64,000 nt of DNA. Source: Mauremys mutica (lineage: Eukaryota; Chordata; Testudines; Geoemydidae). Made by a program: the position numbers and the translations under genes. A model generated the notes under the pieces. The model did no database searches. It worked only from the letters and a program-made list of their open reading frames with translations, and was not told where the DNA came from. The stretch covers positions 26,619,282-26,683,281 of the forward strand of contig NC_059089.1 of assembly GCF_020497125.1 (NCBI RefSeq), given 5' to 3'. Below are positions 12,676 to 23,547 of this stretch, piece after piece. How positions within the stretch are numbered: position 1 is the stretch's first letter; every line of letters starts with the position of its first letter.

Positions 12676-14340
12676 ATAATCTGAATTTTTATGGTATACT
12701 CAAGGCCTAATGAAATGGGCACGCTTGATCTCATCTGTCTCTACTTCTGCTCTTGATTTTTGAGTTGTCTGGTCTACACTTGTCTCTCCTTCCAATCCCA
12801 GTGCTTATGTTCTAATGTCCACCAAGTTATCTCTTGTGTGCTGGAGATGGGCATTTGTTATGTTGGCCCAAAGAGCTGAGGTCCTCCAGTTGTTCCTATC
12901 TAACATCCAAGAGAAAGCGAGCCCTACCAGCTCAGCTGCTGGCTATACCTATAAATGTTCTGTCAAGGCAGCATCAGTGTAAGCAATGCCATAGATTCAC
13001 TGTCCATTTATCCCATCAACGGTGCTTGCAAATAAGCTCTTAGACTTCTTTTCGGAAGAACAAGATTCACTAATGAGTTGTGTTTCCAGGTCAACTATCT
13101 TCAAAGCCTTTAAGGAAAAAAATGTCTAAGCCATGCATCTATTGTTTCCCTCCTCCTTGGTTGTTTCCACAGTTCATCTGATTAATTCTCTTAACTGACC
13201 ATGGAAATCAATTAACCTGCTCCATGCTGAGAATGACATCCTCTGCTAAATGGAACAAAATTGCTCCTTTTTCCAGTCAGGCTGAGAATGTTGGGAGGGT
13301 CGGGGGGGGAGAGAATACTGCTTCTATAGGAATAGTCAAGCTGATTAAAAAAAAAATCTGCTTTCTGTTGATTTTGAAGTCTGAGCCCTTCTCTTCAAAA
13401 CTGCGTATGGCACTGCCATGCAAAACAGCTCAGATTTGCAGGGCACATTAGGAGCTGGCCGAATCCAGAATTCGGGTGGGGTGGGGGAAGGGGAGGAGGG
13501 GAAAATCCCGGGTGAGCAGAGACAGACCACAGCTTAGGGACTGACTGTCCTTATCTGCTGCAGCTGCTCTCCAGATTTGCTGTTAACATGTGGTAGCCTG
13601 GAGTTTGTAATGGGTATTTGATAAGGCAGAGAAATAAGTGGCTCCCCTTGTCCCATACCCACCAGAGCAATTGAGTGTTATCTTGAACTGCTTCCTAGAC
13701 TAAAAGGGGCAGCAAGCCCACTATCCTGGAGGGGCACTTCAGAACTAACAGTTCATATGTCCTGGCAGGAGCCTGTATCAGCAACACCTGCAGTCTCTTG
13801 GTAAGCTGCTATGGCCAGGCAAGTCTTAAACAGCAAAGCATCACGCAATAGCTCAGAATGCAGTCTCATTCCTTGGAGCTGGTGTTCTGTTCTGTACAGG
13901 AGCTTGCGTCTCCCTGTTTGCTGCAGTGTCTGAGTGCCTTCCCATCGTGTGCAAAGTGACTAACATCTGTCTCGTGGCTCATTCTTTCTCTTGTCTTATC
14001 CCTAATGGTAGGACTGTATGCAGTGTGGTGACTTGTTTTAATGTCTGGAGAGAGACAGGACACAAGTGCACCCTTCTGTTGAAAGCAGAATGGGGGTCGG
14101 GGAGGATAGTAATGGCCCTTAGCTTCTGGGGGAGTTCATTGGACACTATGGGACTGGCTCCTGGAAAAGCTGTTTCCTGCACAGACTAGCTTTACCCTTT
14201 CCTGCTCCACTGTGTCTGTGGAGCAAAGTGTCAACAGCAATCCTCAGACAGGGGTCCAGGCCATTGAGCATGGTGGAGAGTAGCCAGGGAGGGAATGTGA
14301 GCGGGATCAATGTGGAAACTAATTGTTGCTTCTATTCTAG

Positions 14341-16823
14341 ACCTGGCTGGAACTTGGAAACAAGCAGCAAGCCGCAGCAGCCACTAGCATGAATGAGAGA
14401 AGCTCCGGCTCTCACTCTGTGTTCAAACTGGTTGTGGCTCAGACTAAGGCAAGTGACTCCATTCCCTCCAGTCTGGTGACTCGGGATAGGTCTGGGATTG
14501 TTCTCAAACTGCCTCTTGAGTCTTCCTGTGCTTGGCTTTCATGCCTGTGTGGTAAGATTTGGAGCAATTAAAGTGACCGGACCAGTGTGCATCCCCGCCT
14601 AGCCGTGGGATGACGTAGCCCTGTCCACTGGGATTTGAAGGCCGGAGGCAGGGAAGATGCTGAATGTTCATACACTGTGTTCAGACGCAACAAAATCTAA
14701 TCTCTTGTGTGGCCTTGCAGAAAGAACACCTGGAGGGAGAAGCACATGACCACATGGTGGTGAGCCACATGAATTTGGTGGACCTCTCAGGAAGTGAGCG
14801 CTGCAATCTGGCACAAACCAGTGGGCTGAGAACACAGGTTGGGTGATGCTGCTTACTGTGGGGTGGGAGAGGAGGGGAAACTGTCTAAATCCAAATGCAA
14901 AATCTTCCACGGAGTTGGCATGTCTATGAAACTGAGAGGGAGTAGTAGCGACCTTGGAGGAACCATTAGACTTAGAACTGGGAGATCTGGGTTCTGTGTC
15001 TCCAAGAGGAAAGCCAATTAAGTGTGACCTTGATCCTCTACTTATCAGAGTCCCTATCTGATAACCAATTCTTGTCTGAAAAGTGCTGTAGAAGTGCAAA
15101 GTATTGATGTTAGTCTCTCCTTGATCTGAAAATCCCCAGTCCTGGCATCCGGCTATTGATTAGAATTTTTAACTGACTTTTCTCAGCCAAGTAGGTGTCT
15201 CTAAAGCATGATGGTGAATGAATGCCAAAATGCGAGCCTCCAAGGAAAACCCCACACTTAAGCAAGCTGGATTATTTTAACTCTGAGAACATGGATACCC
15301 TTTGAAATATCTGGATCTCTGTGGGATACCATGTTGAGAAAAGTAACCGTATCAAACTGGCACACCTTACTCCATATATAGTATGTTTCCTCTGTGCCAT
15401 ATCTGTGTACTCTACTGACAAATGAAGTCTCCTGCTACAGGTAATCCGGCAGAGCTAATGCAGTTTTGGATGACTGAGCTGGATTCTGTGCTGCCACATG
15501 CATTGTGAATTTAGCTGGCAGCTTGGTTCCAATTGTTGAATTTGACTAGGGCTGATGTGAGAAGCCAGCTGGTGGTAGCATGTAAAATTGCTTCTGATTT
15601 GCAAACTGAATCTGGAAGCTATTGAGAGAAACAAGTCTTTGGATCCAGTTCTCATTTTTTGTAACCATATAATGACAGGATGCCATAGCTGGGATCTGAA
15701 AGGGAGAAACTAAGTTAATTCAGTAAGCTTCTGTATCAAAATCCTGGCTGTTGCGGTTACCTTTGTAAATTTGGTAATATATCTTTCCAGGAAGGTGCTA
15801 GTATCAACAAGTCCCTGCTCACCCTCGGGAAGGTGATCTCTGCACTATCTGAAATGTCCCAATTCAAGAGAGAGTGCTTCATCCCTTACAGAGACTCTGT
15901 CTTAACTTGGTATGGCAAGGAAACTATTGGCACCTTCACATAGCTCTCCCATTAAAATCCAATTCTGGGCATGCTTGTTAAACACCATGGTTTCGTAACT
16001 GAAACAGAGTTGTCCTACGGGACGACTGGTGGAGCTTTTAGAGCTGGACTGCAAATTCAGATTTTGGAAAAAATAGTAAGGGATTCTTCATCAAAGCCTT
16101 AGTCCAGCTGGTCTCTTGATATTGCTCCTTAAAGCTTTGCATGCTAACTGAGACTTTTGGCACAGATTGTATTAGAAGCTTGACCTTTAATAAAATAGAA
16201 TGAAACAAGATACTAAAATATAGTGGATATTTTATAATCTGCCCAATACTGTAGTGTCTGGGTGCCTAACAACCTTGTAGATTGATGGGCCTAATGTTAA
16301 AGGGATGTTTTTGCATAGTTCTGGTTTAACAAAGTCTTTATAAACTAGCAAAAGTGTCTTCTCTGACTAGTGAATCTTGTACCTCCCCCATTATATTCTC
16401 ACATGGGAGCCAGAAGCAGAAGTGGACTTTTCTGGTCAATGTAAATGAGGTACAAAAGTTAATGCGAAACTTCTAGGCTTTGTAAAGCCTTAACTCTAGA
16501 GGCTATTGCAGGAACTAGTGTTCCACATGACGCTGTCCCTTTAATCAAGGGTGGGCTAGAGGATGGGTGCATTTGCAAACTGCATCTTGTTGCCATTTCC
16601 CCAATGACTTGTGGTCACTCTGGTAATTTGTCTCCTAAATCTGCTTTGAGGCTTTTGAAGGAGAGCCTGGGTGGTAACTCTAAGACAGCCATGATAGCCA
16701 TCATCAGCCCAACCGCTGCACATGTCGAGGAAACCTTGAGCACGCTGCACTACACCAGTCAAGCTCGCAGCATCGTTAATGTGGCCTGCGTCAATGAGGA
16801 TTCCAATGCAGTGCTGATCAGAG
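14341..16823 (+). pseudogene. KIF14: KIF14-like motor exons 7-10 (switch I, switch II, end of motor)
   Basis: Exons are 14341-14448, 14721-14837, 15791-15909 and 16651-16823, with no stop and continuous phase. They encode WLELGNKQ...[42 protein letters not shown] and [20 protein letters not shown], all strong KIF14 matches. Two catalytic motifs are altered. Switch I SSRSH reads SSGSH (GGC at 14407-14409, where Arg is near-invariant), and switch II DLAGSE reads DLSGSE. The donor after 14448 is GCAAGT, a rare GC-AG form that can still splice. The last acceptor before 16651 has a weak pyrimidine tract (tgctttgag). Confidence 0.9.
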
Positions 16824-17671
16824 GTATGGCGCTGAGAAGCGTCTCTTAGCAGCCTGTGGGTCTGGGATTGATGCCTACAACGGTACTGAATGAAGGGAGG
16901 CAAATTACACTGACACAACAGGGCAGTCAGTTAGAGGGACCCAAAGGAAATATTTCCTGAAGGTGAGAGTAGCTATCTTGTACCTCTGCTGTATGAAGCC
17001 AAGACTAATACTGTGGCTAGCTGCTTTTTTTTTGCTTTTTTTTCCTTCTATTTAATATTTGCCTGAGAAATCTCCTATACTAGGGTATTGTACACATTGA
17101 CCAAGTGCACCAGGTGGCCAAAGGTGACACACATTGTCCAAAACCAATGTTTGCTGCAGTTGTGCCTGTGCCCCTAGTGTACGTGCTGTGACTACTCCAG
17201 CGAACACATTCACTGGCAGAATGCTCCTGTAGCTAGCCAGCAACTACTGTAGAATGTCCCATGGTGAATTTGTGTTGGGACTGGAACCAGGTAGAGAGAT
17301 CCTCCAGAGTAGGAGAATAAAAGTACTATGTGATTCTCTTCTCTCCAAAACTGCTCGACTTTCAAACCTCTCACGTTCCCAATAAACTGCTAACAAGCTG
17401 CAGGCAAAAAACCTTTATCAGAATTATTCAAATAATTCTGTCACTATCATATCTAGATGTCCACAGATGGATATAGTCAAGAACAAGTCAAGGCAAAAAC
17501 TTAATCAAATAAGTTTTCCCAGACTGAGATCTCCTTCTTTCCTAGGGATGTTTCCCATGGAGGCCCATACTGCCAAAGTTGTCACTTCTGAAAGGGGAAG
17601 GCTTGGGCTGTTTGAATCCAATGTAACTAGTAATGTAACTAGTTTAAAGAGGTGTTTTCCATCTCCTTAAG

Positions 17672-18200
17672 AGCTGAAAGCTGAGATTGAGAAGCTGAGA
17701 GCTGCCCAGCAGTGCAGTCAAGGGATTGATGTGCTGAAATATGAAGCTAGTCTCCAAGAAATCCAGTATCTGAAAGAACAACTTGCTGAACGGGAAAGAG
17801 AACTGGCAGAATCACAGAAGTAAGAAATCTCTTTCCCCCTCCATGTAGGGAACAAGGTTTTGATGGGCCATGTGGGTCTTCTCAGTTAAATGTTCTAGTG
17901 TGCTTACTGTTCTGATCTTTTACAACTTAAACACTCCATTTTTCTAGTGTTGCAATGCTTATATCGTTGGGCTGTGGTCAATCACAGTAACTCATCTAGG
18001 ACTAAGGCCTGGATTTTTGGTTTCCTGTTCACTAATGTTGCCAATCACTAGTATACGAAAGTGTGTGTGTGTGTGTGTAATGTTAGTGATGAAACTGTAG
18101 AATTGATATCATGGTAAGGATGAAGACTTGTTCTAGGTCCTGGCAGGCGAAGCTGGCTTTAGCAGAACAACACAAGATGGAAGAGGAGCAAGAACTGCAG
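17672..18200 (+). pseudogene. KIF14: KIF14-like neck/coiled-coil exons
   Basis: Exons 17672-17819 and 18137-18200 read ELKAEIEKLRAAQQ...LKEQLAERERELAESQK and SWQAKLALAEQHKMEEEQELQ. They follow the motor in phase (AGA G|AG) and have gtaaga and gtatgg donors. Heptad-like Leu/Glu/Lys spacing predicts a coiled coil, as in KIF14 (ELKAEIAKLKAAQ). No lesion is seen in them. Confidence 0.85.
18061..18080. repeat. (GT)n microsatellite
   Basis: A pure GT run lies in the intron between the two coiled-coil exons. Confidence 0.9.
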
Positions 18201-19790
18201 GTATGGAGAGTGAAGCATATATCCTACACAGCCAGAGTGAGGGGATGCACTCCTAAGCAGCAGAGGCTGGTGACCTCTCTAAATGTGTGGATAAGACTGA
18301 TACCGGTGATGTCAGTCAGGTTGCAGCAGCAGGAAAAGATCCTAGTGTGTAACTCACACTATAGGAAGCAAAGCGAGTCCCATCGGTCCTGAAAAACTAC
18401 CAGCAAGAGAGGGTGGAGGGGGAATATTAAACTTGCTATCCTCTGTACAGGATCAAACTGGCCGGTCTGAGTGGGAAGGTGGGTTCTGTGATAGAACTCA
18501 TCTATTACAAAATCCCTTTCCAGTAAGAGTTCTAACTGGAGAAACTGATTGCACAAAAGTAGGTGAGGCAACTTGTTGCCATAACACTCTTTCCAGCTTA
18601 CAACAGAGGCTGCTATTCCACTGAGTATCTGTATGTACCAGAGCACAATATACAGCTTTAAATTTTCAGTGTACTTCTATTGTATTTGAGAACACGGGTG
18701 TCCTCTAGTGGCCAATCCAGCTTTGACATCTCTGTCTGCTAAAGTTAATGCCCAGTAGTGTGACTGTCTGAAGGTCAGGACAGGAGTTCAGTTTCTGAGG
18801 CCTCCTTTTAAATACAAAATCCCCTAACTGTGAGCAGGGAGGGCTAGGTTCTCATCTGTTAGCCATAAGCCACGAGCCACTCATGACTAAAACCCTGCTC
18901 TGTCTGCTGCCGCCTCATAGAAAGCAGGAGTGTGCTTTAAAGTTGACAACCATCTGCCAAACCTGGTAAATCTAAATGAAGATCCACAGCTCTCGGAGAT
19001 GCTTCTCTATATCCTCAAAGAGGGAGAAACCAGAGTTGGGAGTCTTCATCCAGACTCTGAGCATGACATCCAGCTGACAGACGCACTCATTTCAGTGGCC
19101 CACTGGTAAGTCCTCTTAAAATCAACACCATTTTAAAACCTCCCACAGGGGAGATCTGCCTGAGCTCCAAGCAGGCCTTCTAGCCAGAGGCTAACCTGCT
19201 GAACTCCTGAACATGGACTTTCTTCCCAAAAGTTGCTAGCTTCTCAGTCACATGCTGCTCTGCTTGAGCTAGGGGAGCTGTCCATGCTGGTGGCAGATGT
19301 ACATATCAGCCTATAGCTGGGTTCTAGTCTGAAAAATGACTTTTAAACTGCTTCTTACTCAGCAGGTCCTGCTCCTTGTGGGTAGTCAGACCTAGCTGGT
19401 GATGTCAGTTACTATTGCTTTATTCTCCAGCTGGCCTGGCAAAGCCATCACAGCTGTGAAAGAGATGGATTCTCTGACCTGGGCATCAGAATGGCCTGTG
19501 GAGCTCCAGTTATAGCCACCCACTGCCTCAGAGCACAATTTGAAGTAGGGTGATAGCTATAAAACCCTAATGGCTGAGTTTAGCCTGCAGAACCCTTATT
19601 ACTGAGGGTGAAAGATGCCTGCTTGATGCTGTGGTCTCAGGCTGAGTTTGCAGGGCTGACATGTAGAAAAAAAGTCTCTTTACTTGTAAACATTTGATGG
19701 AGGGACTGAGACCATGATCAGGGAATGCCATGGTGCCATTTGCAGTCTCTTTTCAGAATAGAGCTGCACTTCACCCTTTGGGATCCAAAA

Positions 19791-19920
19791 TCATAGAATA
19801 TCAGGGTTGGAAGGGATCTCAGGAGGTCATCTAGTCCAACCCCCTGCTCAAAGCAGGACCAATTCCCAACTAACTCATCCCAGCCAGGGCTTTGTCAAAT
19901 CTGACCTTAACCTCTAAATA
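19791..19920 (-). mobile_element. CR1 LINE 3' end, antisense
   Basis: 'tcatagaatatcagggttgg' followed by 'catctagtccaaccccctg' is the reverse complement of the classic sauropsid CR1 3' end with its ATTCTATGA terminus. The right boundary is approximate. Confidence 0.85.
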
Positions 19921-20060
19921 TGTCCACTTCTGTCATCTTATTTCAAAGCTAACCCCAAGAGGAACCATAACAGTAGCCTTATTGTATCCTCTCCAAGACT
20001 AGTGCAATTTCTCACAAGCTTATCTGTTGTGTAATGCTGAAGGACTCATGATGATGTTTT

Positions 20061-20142
20061 AGTTGGTGTTGGTCCTGCTTTGAGCAGTGGGTTGGACTAG
20101 ATGACCTCCTGAGGTCTCTTCCAACCCTAATATTCTATGATC
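20061..20142 (+). mobile_element. CR1 LINE 3' end, sense
   Basis: 'gggttggactagatgacctc' ending 'aatattctatgatc' is a CR1 3' terminus in the forward direction. It faces the antisense copy about 140 bp upstream. Confidence 0.85.
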
Positions 20143-20332
20143 TTACTCTGCAAAAAGCTGCACTCTGTGTCTAGTGGAAGTTAGGCCTAACTCTGCTGGG
20201 TTTTTTTTCCTCTTCTTTCCTCCTAGTGTCATCACCAATGTGCAAGGAGTGGTCACCTTAAGTCCTATCCCAGATGCCAGGACCTTTGTGAATGGAAACT
20301 TCCTAGTTGAGGCAGTCACTCTACAGCATGTA

Positions 20333-21221
20333 GGGATCCTAGTCTACTGTTCAGTGTTGATAAATGCAAAGTAATGCATGTTGGAAAACATAATCCCAAG
20401 TATACATACAAAATGACGGGGTCTAAATTAGCTGTTAACACTTGGAGTCATCGTGCACTGTTCACTGAAAACTCTTGTTCCATGTGCAGTGGCAGTCAAA
20501 AGAACTAACTATGATAGGAACTGTTAGGAAAGGGATAGATGATTAAAAACAGAATATATAATTCTAATGTGTAAATCCATGGTACACTCACACCTTGAAT
20601 ATTGTGTACAGTTCTGGTTGCCTCATCTTGGAAAAAGATGTATATTAGAATTTGAAAAGGTACAGAAGAGAAGGGCAATGAAAATGATATGGGGTATGGA
20701 ACAGCTGCCGTATAAAGAGATTAATAAGACTGGGACTGGTCAACTTAGAAAAGAGACAACTAAGGGGGGGTATGCTAGAGGTCTATTAAAATCATGAATC
20801 GTGTGGAGAAAGTGAATGGGGAAGTTTTACCTCTTCACATAACACAAGAACCAGGGTTCACCTGATGAAACTAATAGCAGGTTTAAAACAAAAAAAGTAT
20901 TTCTTCATACAATGTGTGGAATTCATTGCCATGAGATGTTGAGAAGGCCAAAAGTATAACTGGGTTCAAAAAGAACTAGATAAGCTCACAGAGGATAAAT
21001 CCATCAATGGCTAGTAGCCAAGATGGTCAGTGATGCAACCCCATCCTCCTGGTGTCTCCAAGTCCCCAGTTGCCAGAAACTAAAACTGGACAATGGGATG
21101 GATCACTTAAAATTGATCTGTTCTCTTTGAAGCATCTGGTACCAGCCACAGTCAGAGACAAGATACTGGGCTAGATGGACCGTTGGTCTGACCCAGTATG
21201 GCTGTTTTTATGTTCCTATGT
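20333..21221 (+). mobile_element. CR1-type LINE, 5'-truncated, about 0.9 kb
   Basis: The segment runs from 'gataaatgcaaagtaatgca' through 'gataaatccatcaatggcta' to 'ggtctgacccagtatggct'. The frame at 20567-20797 reads SMVHSHLEYCVQFWLPHLGK and FEKVQKRRAMKMI, the C-terminal part of a CR1-clade reverse transcriptase ORF. It is broken by several indels. It begins only a few bases after the splice donor of the second FHA exon (20330), so it separates that exon from normal intron sequence. Confidence 0.85.
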
Positions 21222-23547
21222 ACAGTCAGTGGCTAACATCCCATTCCCCATGATTTTGTGCATGATTTTGTGTATGAGATAGATGGGGAGCTAAACTGCA
21301 GAATGACTCTTCAAAGTATTAAAAACCATAGCTGCTGCTGTTGTCCCTTATTCCTGATCTTTACAAGCCTTGAAAAGAGAGTTCTTAGCAATACCTCCAT
21401 GGTATCTAAAGGGGGTTGTGTGTGGGACAAACCCACTTTGCCAGTGACTACCTGGCTGTGTGTGAATCTCTACTGTAATACCACCTCCATGACCCTGAGG
21501 TTCACTCAAGCCCTTTTCAAGGGCAATCTTATTAAACAGGGGGAAACACTCTTAACATCAATAACTGGTTAATAGTGAACTCTGGCACATTTTGAGGCTA
21601 AATTACACTATAAAGCTATCTGGTTAGAGGAGTGGTTCCCTTAAACAGGCTTGTTCTGGGCCATGGGGGCTGGGCCTGGGAATGTCTCCTGTGACGTTAA
21701 CTCTAAGATGTGAGGATACCCTGTGTAGTGATATTTAAGGCATAACTTCAGTGTGTGAAGTTAATAACTCACTTACTGGATAAACTGAAATGAGATGGCT
21801 TTTTGTGTGAGGGGATGGTGCTCCTCTTTCAGATCACTGCTTTGATACCTTGTGACTCTACTATTTATCCTTGTTAGGGGGACAGAGTGATTCTTGGTGG
21901 GAACCACTACTTCAGATTCAATCACCCAATGGAGGTCAAGAATGGGCGCCATGCCTCTTTGATGCCAGCAGGGGGAGCTGATGGGCTGAGGGACTTTGAA
22001 TTTGCTAAAAATGAGCTAGTTGAAGCTCAGAAGCAGAGATAACTGGATGTGTTCTGTGACCTTCCCTAATATCTGCTTTGAGCAAAAGTATTTGATCTGC
22101 AGCCCTAGGAACTCTGGAAACTGCAGACCTAGGTAGCTTGTTCTGTGTATTCACTTGTCTGGCAGCCTTGGAAAATGCCCCATGTGTTCTAGGGTTAAAG
22201 CATTTTGTGAGCAATTTGAGCACTTCCAGTTCTGTTTTAACGGCTTCATGTGCTGAGGATTCTCCATTTCCTGTATAATTAAGGGATAATGTGGACTTCA
22301 TAGAACACTGCACAAGAATGATCATGTTGTTCTCCAGTGGACTCTGCTAATTAGGCTGGCATGTTAGTCTGGGTAGGGGGAATAAGGGAAACGTCCCACA
22401 ATTGGTAGGGGGTGGGCAGGTGTGGCTGGGGGAGGGGTAGCATAAAATAGCTAAATGACTAGACTACTCTAATCTGGCACCTTTCACAAGCGCTATAGAC
22501 TTGTTTCAAAAATACAACCTGAAATAACTAGTGTTCATTAGGGCTGGTTCTGCCTTGACTGTAGCTCCTAGACTGCCTCAGACAGTGCTACTCGCTCATG
22601 GCTACATGTGGAGGGCGAAATCAATATTTCAACATGGCAATGTTGCATCAGACTCAATTAGAAACTCTCTGCTTGTCTGCTTGCACTTCCTCTTCTTCTG
22701 TAGCAGGATTAGTATAAATGTAGTGTGCCTGCCCACGTCAGACTGAGTACGTGGAAGCTTGAATGCATGTGAGAATCAGAAAAGATTCTGATCTCAAAGG
22801 GAGCATAGCTGACTGGGCCATCATGCTGTCAAGTACCCATCTCAAACTCAATCCTCATTGGGAATAGACAGAAACCCTGATTCCCTGCCACACCCCCAAT
22901 CCTAATAGTCTGTTTTTGATCCTTCTGAAATGAGTGGCAAGAATGTTGGTGAGCCTGGAGGTATACTGGGCAGGGATGGGTGAGGACTCGACAGGTCTTT
23001 TCTCCCTGCATCTTTTCTAATTTGATTGAACAGCTCGTACTGAAACTGCTAACTTTGAGTTTTCCATTAGACTTTCTTCAGTTTCAAAATACTTAGTTTT
23101 TAGACATAAACACCCATAAAATCATTTTAAACTTCTAATAATGTATCAGTGTAAAATACTTAACAGTGACACAGAAGGAGCCAGTAGAGGGAACATAAGA
23201 GCATGCATTTCAGAGCATGTTCATGCCAAGTGATGCACCAAATCCTACTACATGGTGGATGTTGTAGGGTGTTATTTTTCCCCCTCTTATTTTCATTGGA
23301 TTTGACTAGATCCTATGAGAAGGGACTTCCATGTCCCTGGTGTTCTGAAGCAAACCCGCTGATCCCTCTGCAAAACTGGTGTCTTTCTGGGTTCCCTTTG
23401 CATGTAGCTCTGCTCATGGGCAGAGTTTGGGGCCATCTGTAACAGTTCATGGAAAGTCCCATTCCAAGGAATGGGACCCAACCCAAGGAAGCAGTAAGGT
23501 AGCCCAGGCTGTGGCCACTTCTGCTTTTGCTCTTCTTCTGCTTCCAG

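Larger units (their letters stand above)
10339..14340 (+). other. Large intron of the kinesin copy
   Basis: This intron separates motor exons 6 and 7. Apart from MIR-like and turtle SINE remnants I find no coding exon. The open frames in it (for example near 12212-12511 and 13926-14189) lack family similarity and splice context. Confidence 0.6.
18921..22038 (+). pseudogene. KIF14: KIF14-like FHA-domain exons with a lost donor
   Basis: Exons are 18921-19105, 20227-20329 and 21878-22038. They encode VDNHLPNLVNLNEDPQLSEM, TRVGSLHPDSEHDIQL, ARTFVNGNFL and VILGGNHYFRFNHP, the KIF14 forkhead-associated domain, a phosphothreonine-binding fold. The NLNEDPQLSEMLLY run is nearly identical to KIF14. 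The domain has no stop. The third exon ends EAQKQ(R), and the reading frame requires the exon to stop at 22038, because the next exon supplies the final base of Arg. The donor at 22039 is ATAACT where GTAACT is expected. If splicing fails, the codon reads AGA followed by TAA. A near-complete CR1 3' part is inserted just after the donor of the second exon. Confidence 0.9.

Noticed and set aside
20567..20797. A 76-codon open frame as a host gene
   Set aside because: It encodes the tail of a CR1-type reverse transcriptase and lies within the LINE.
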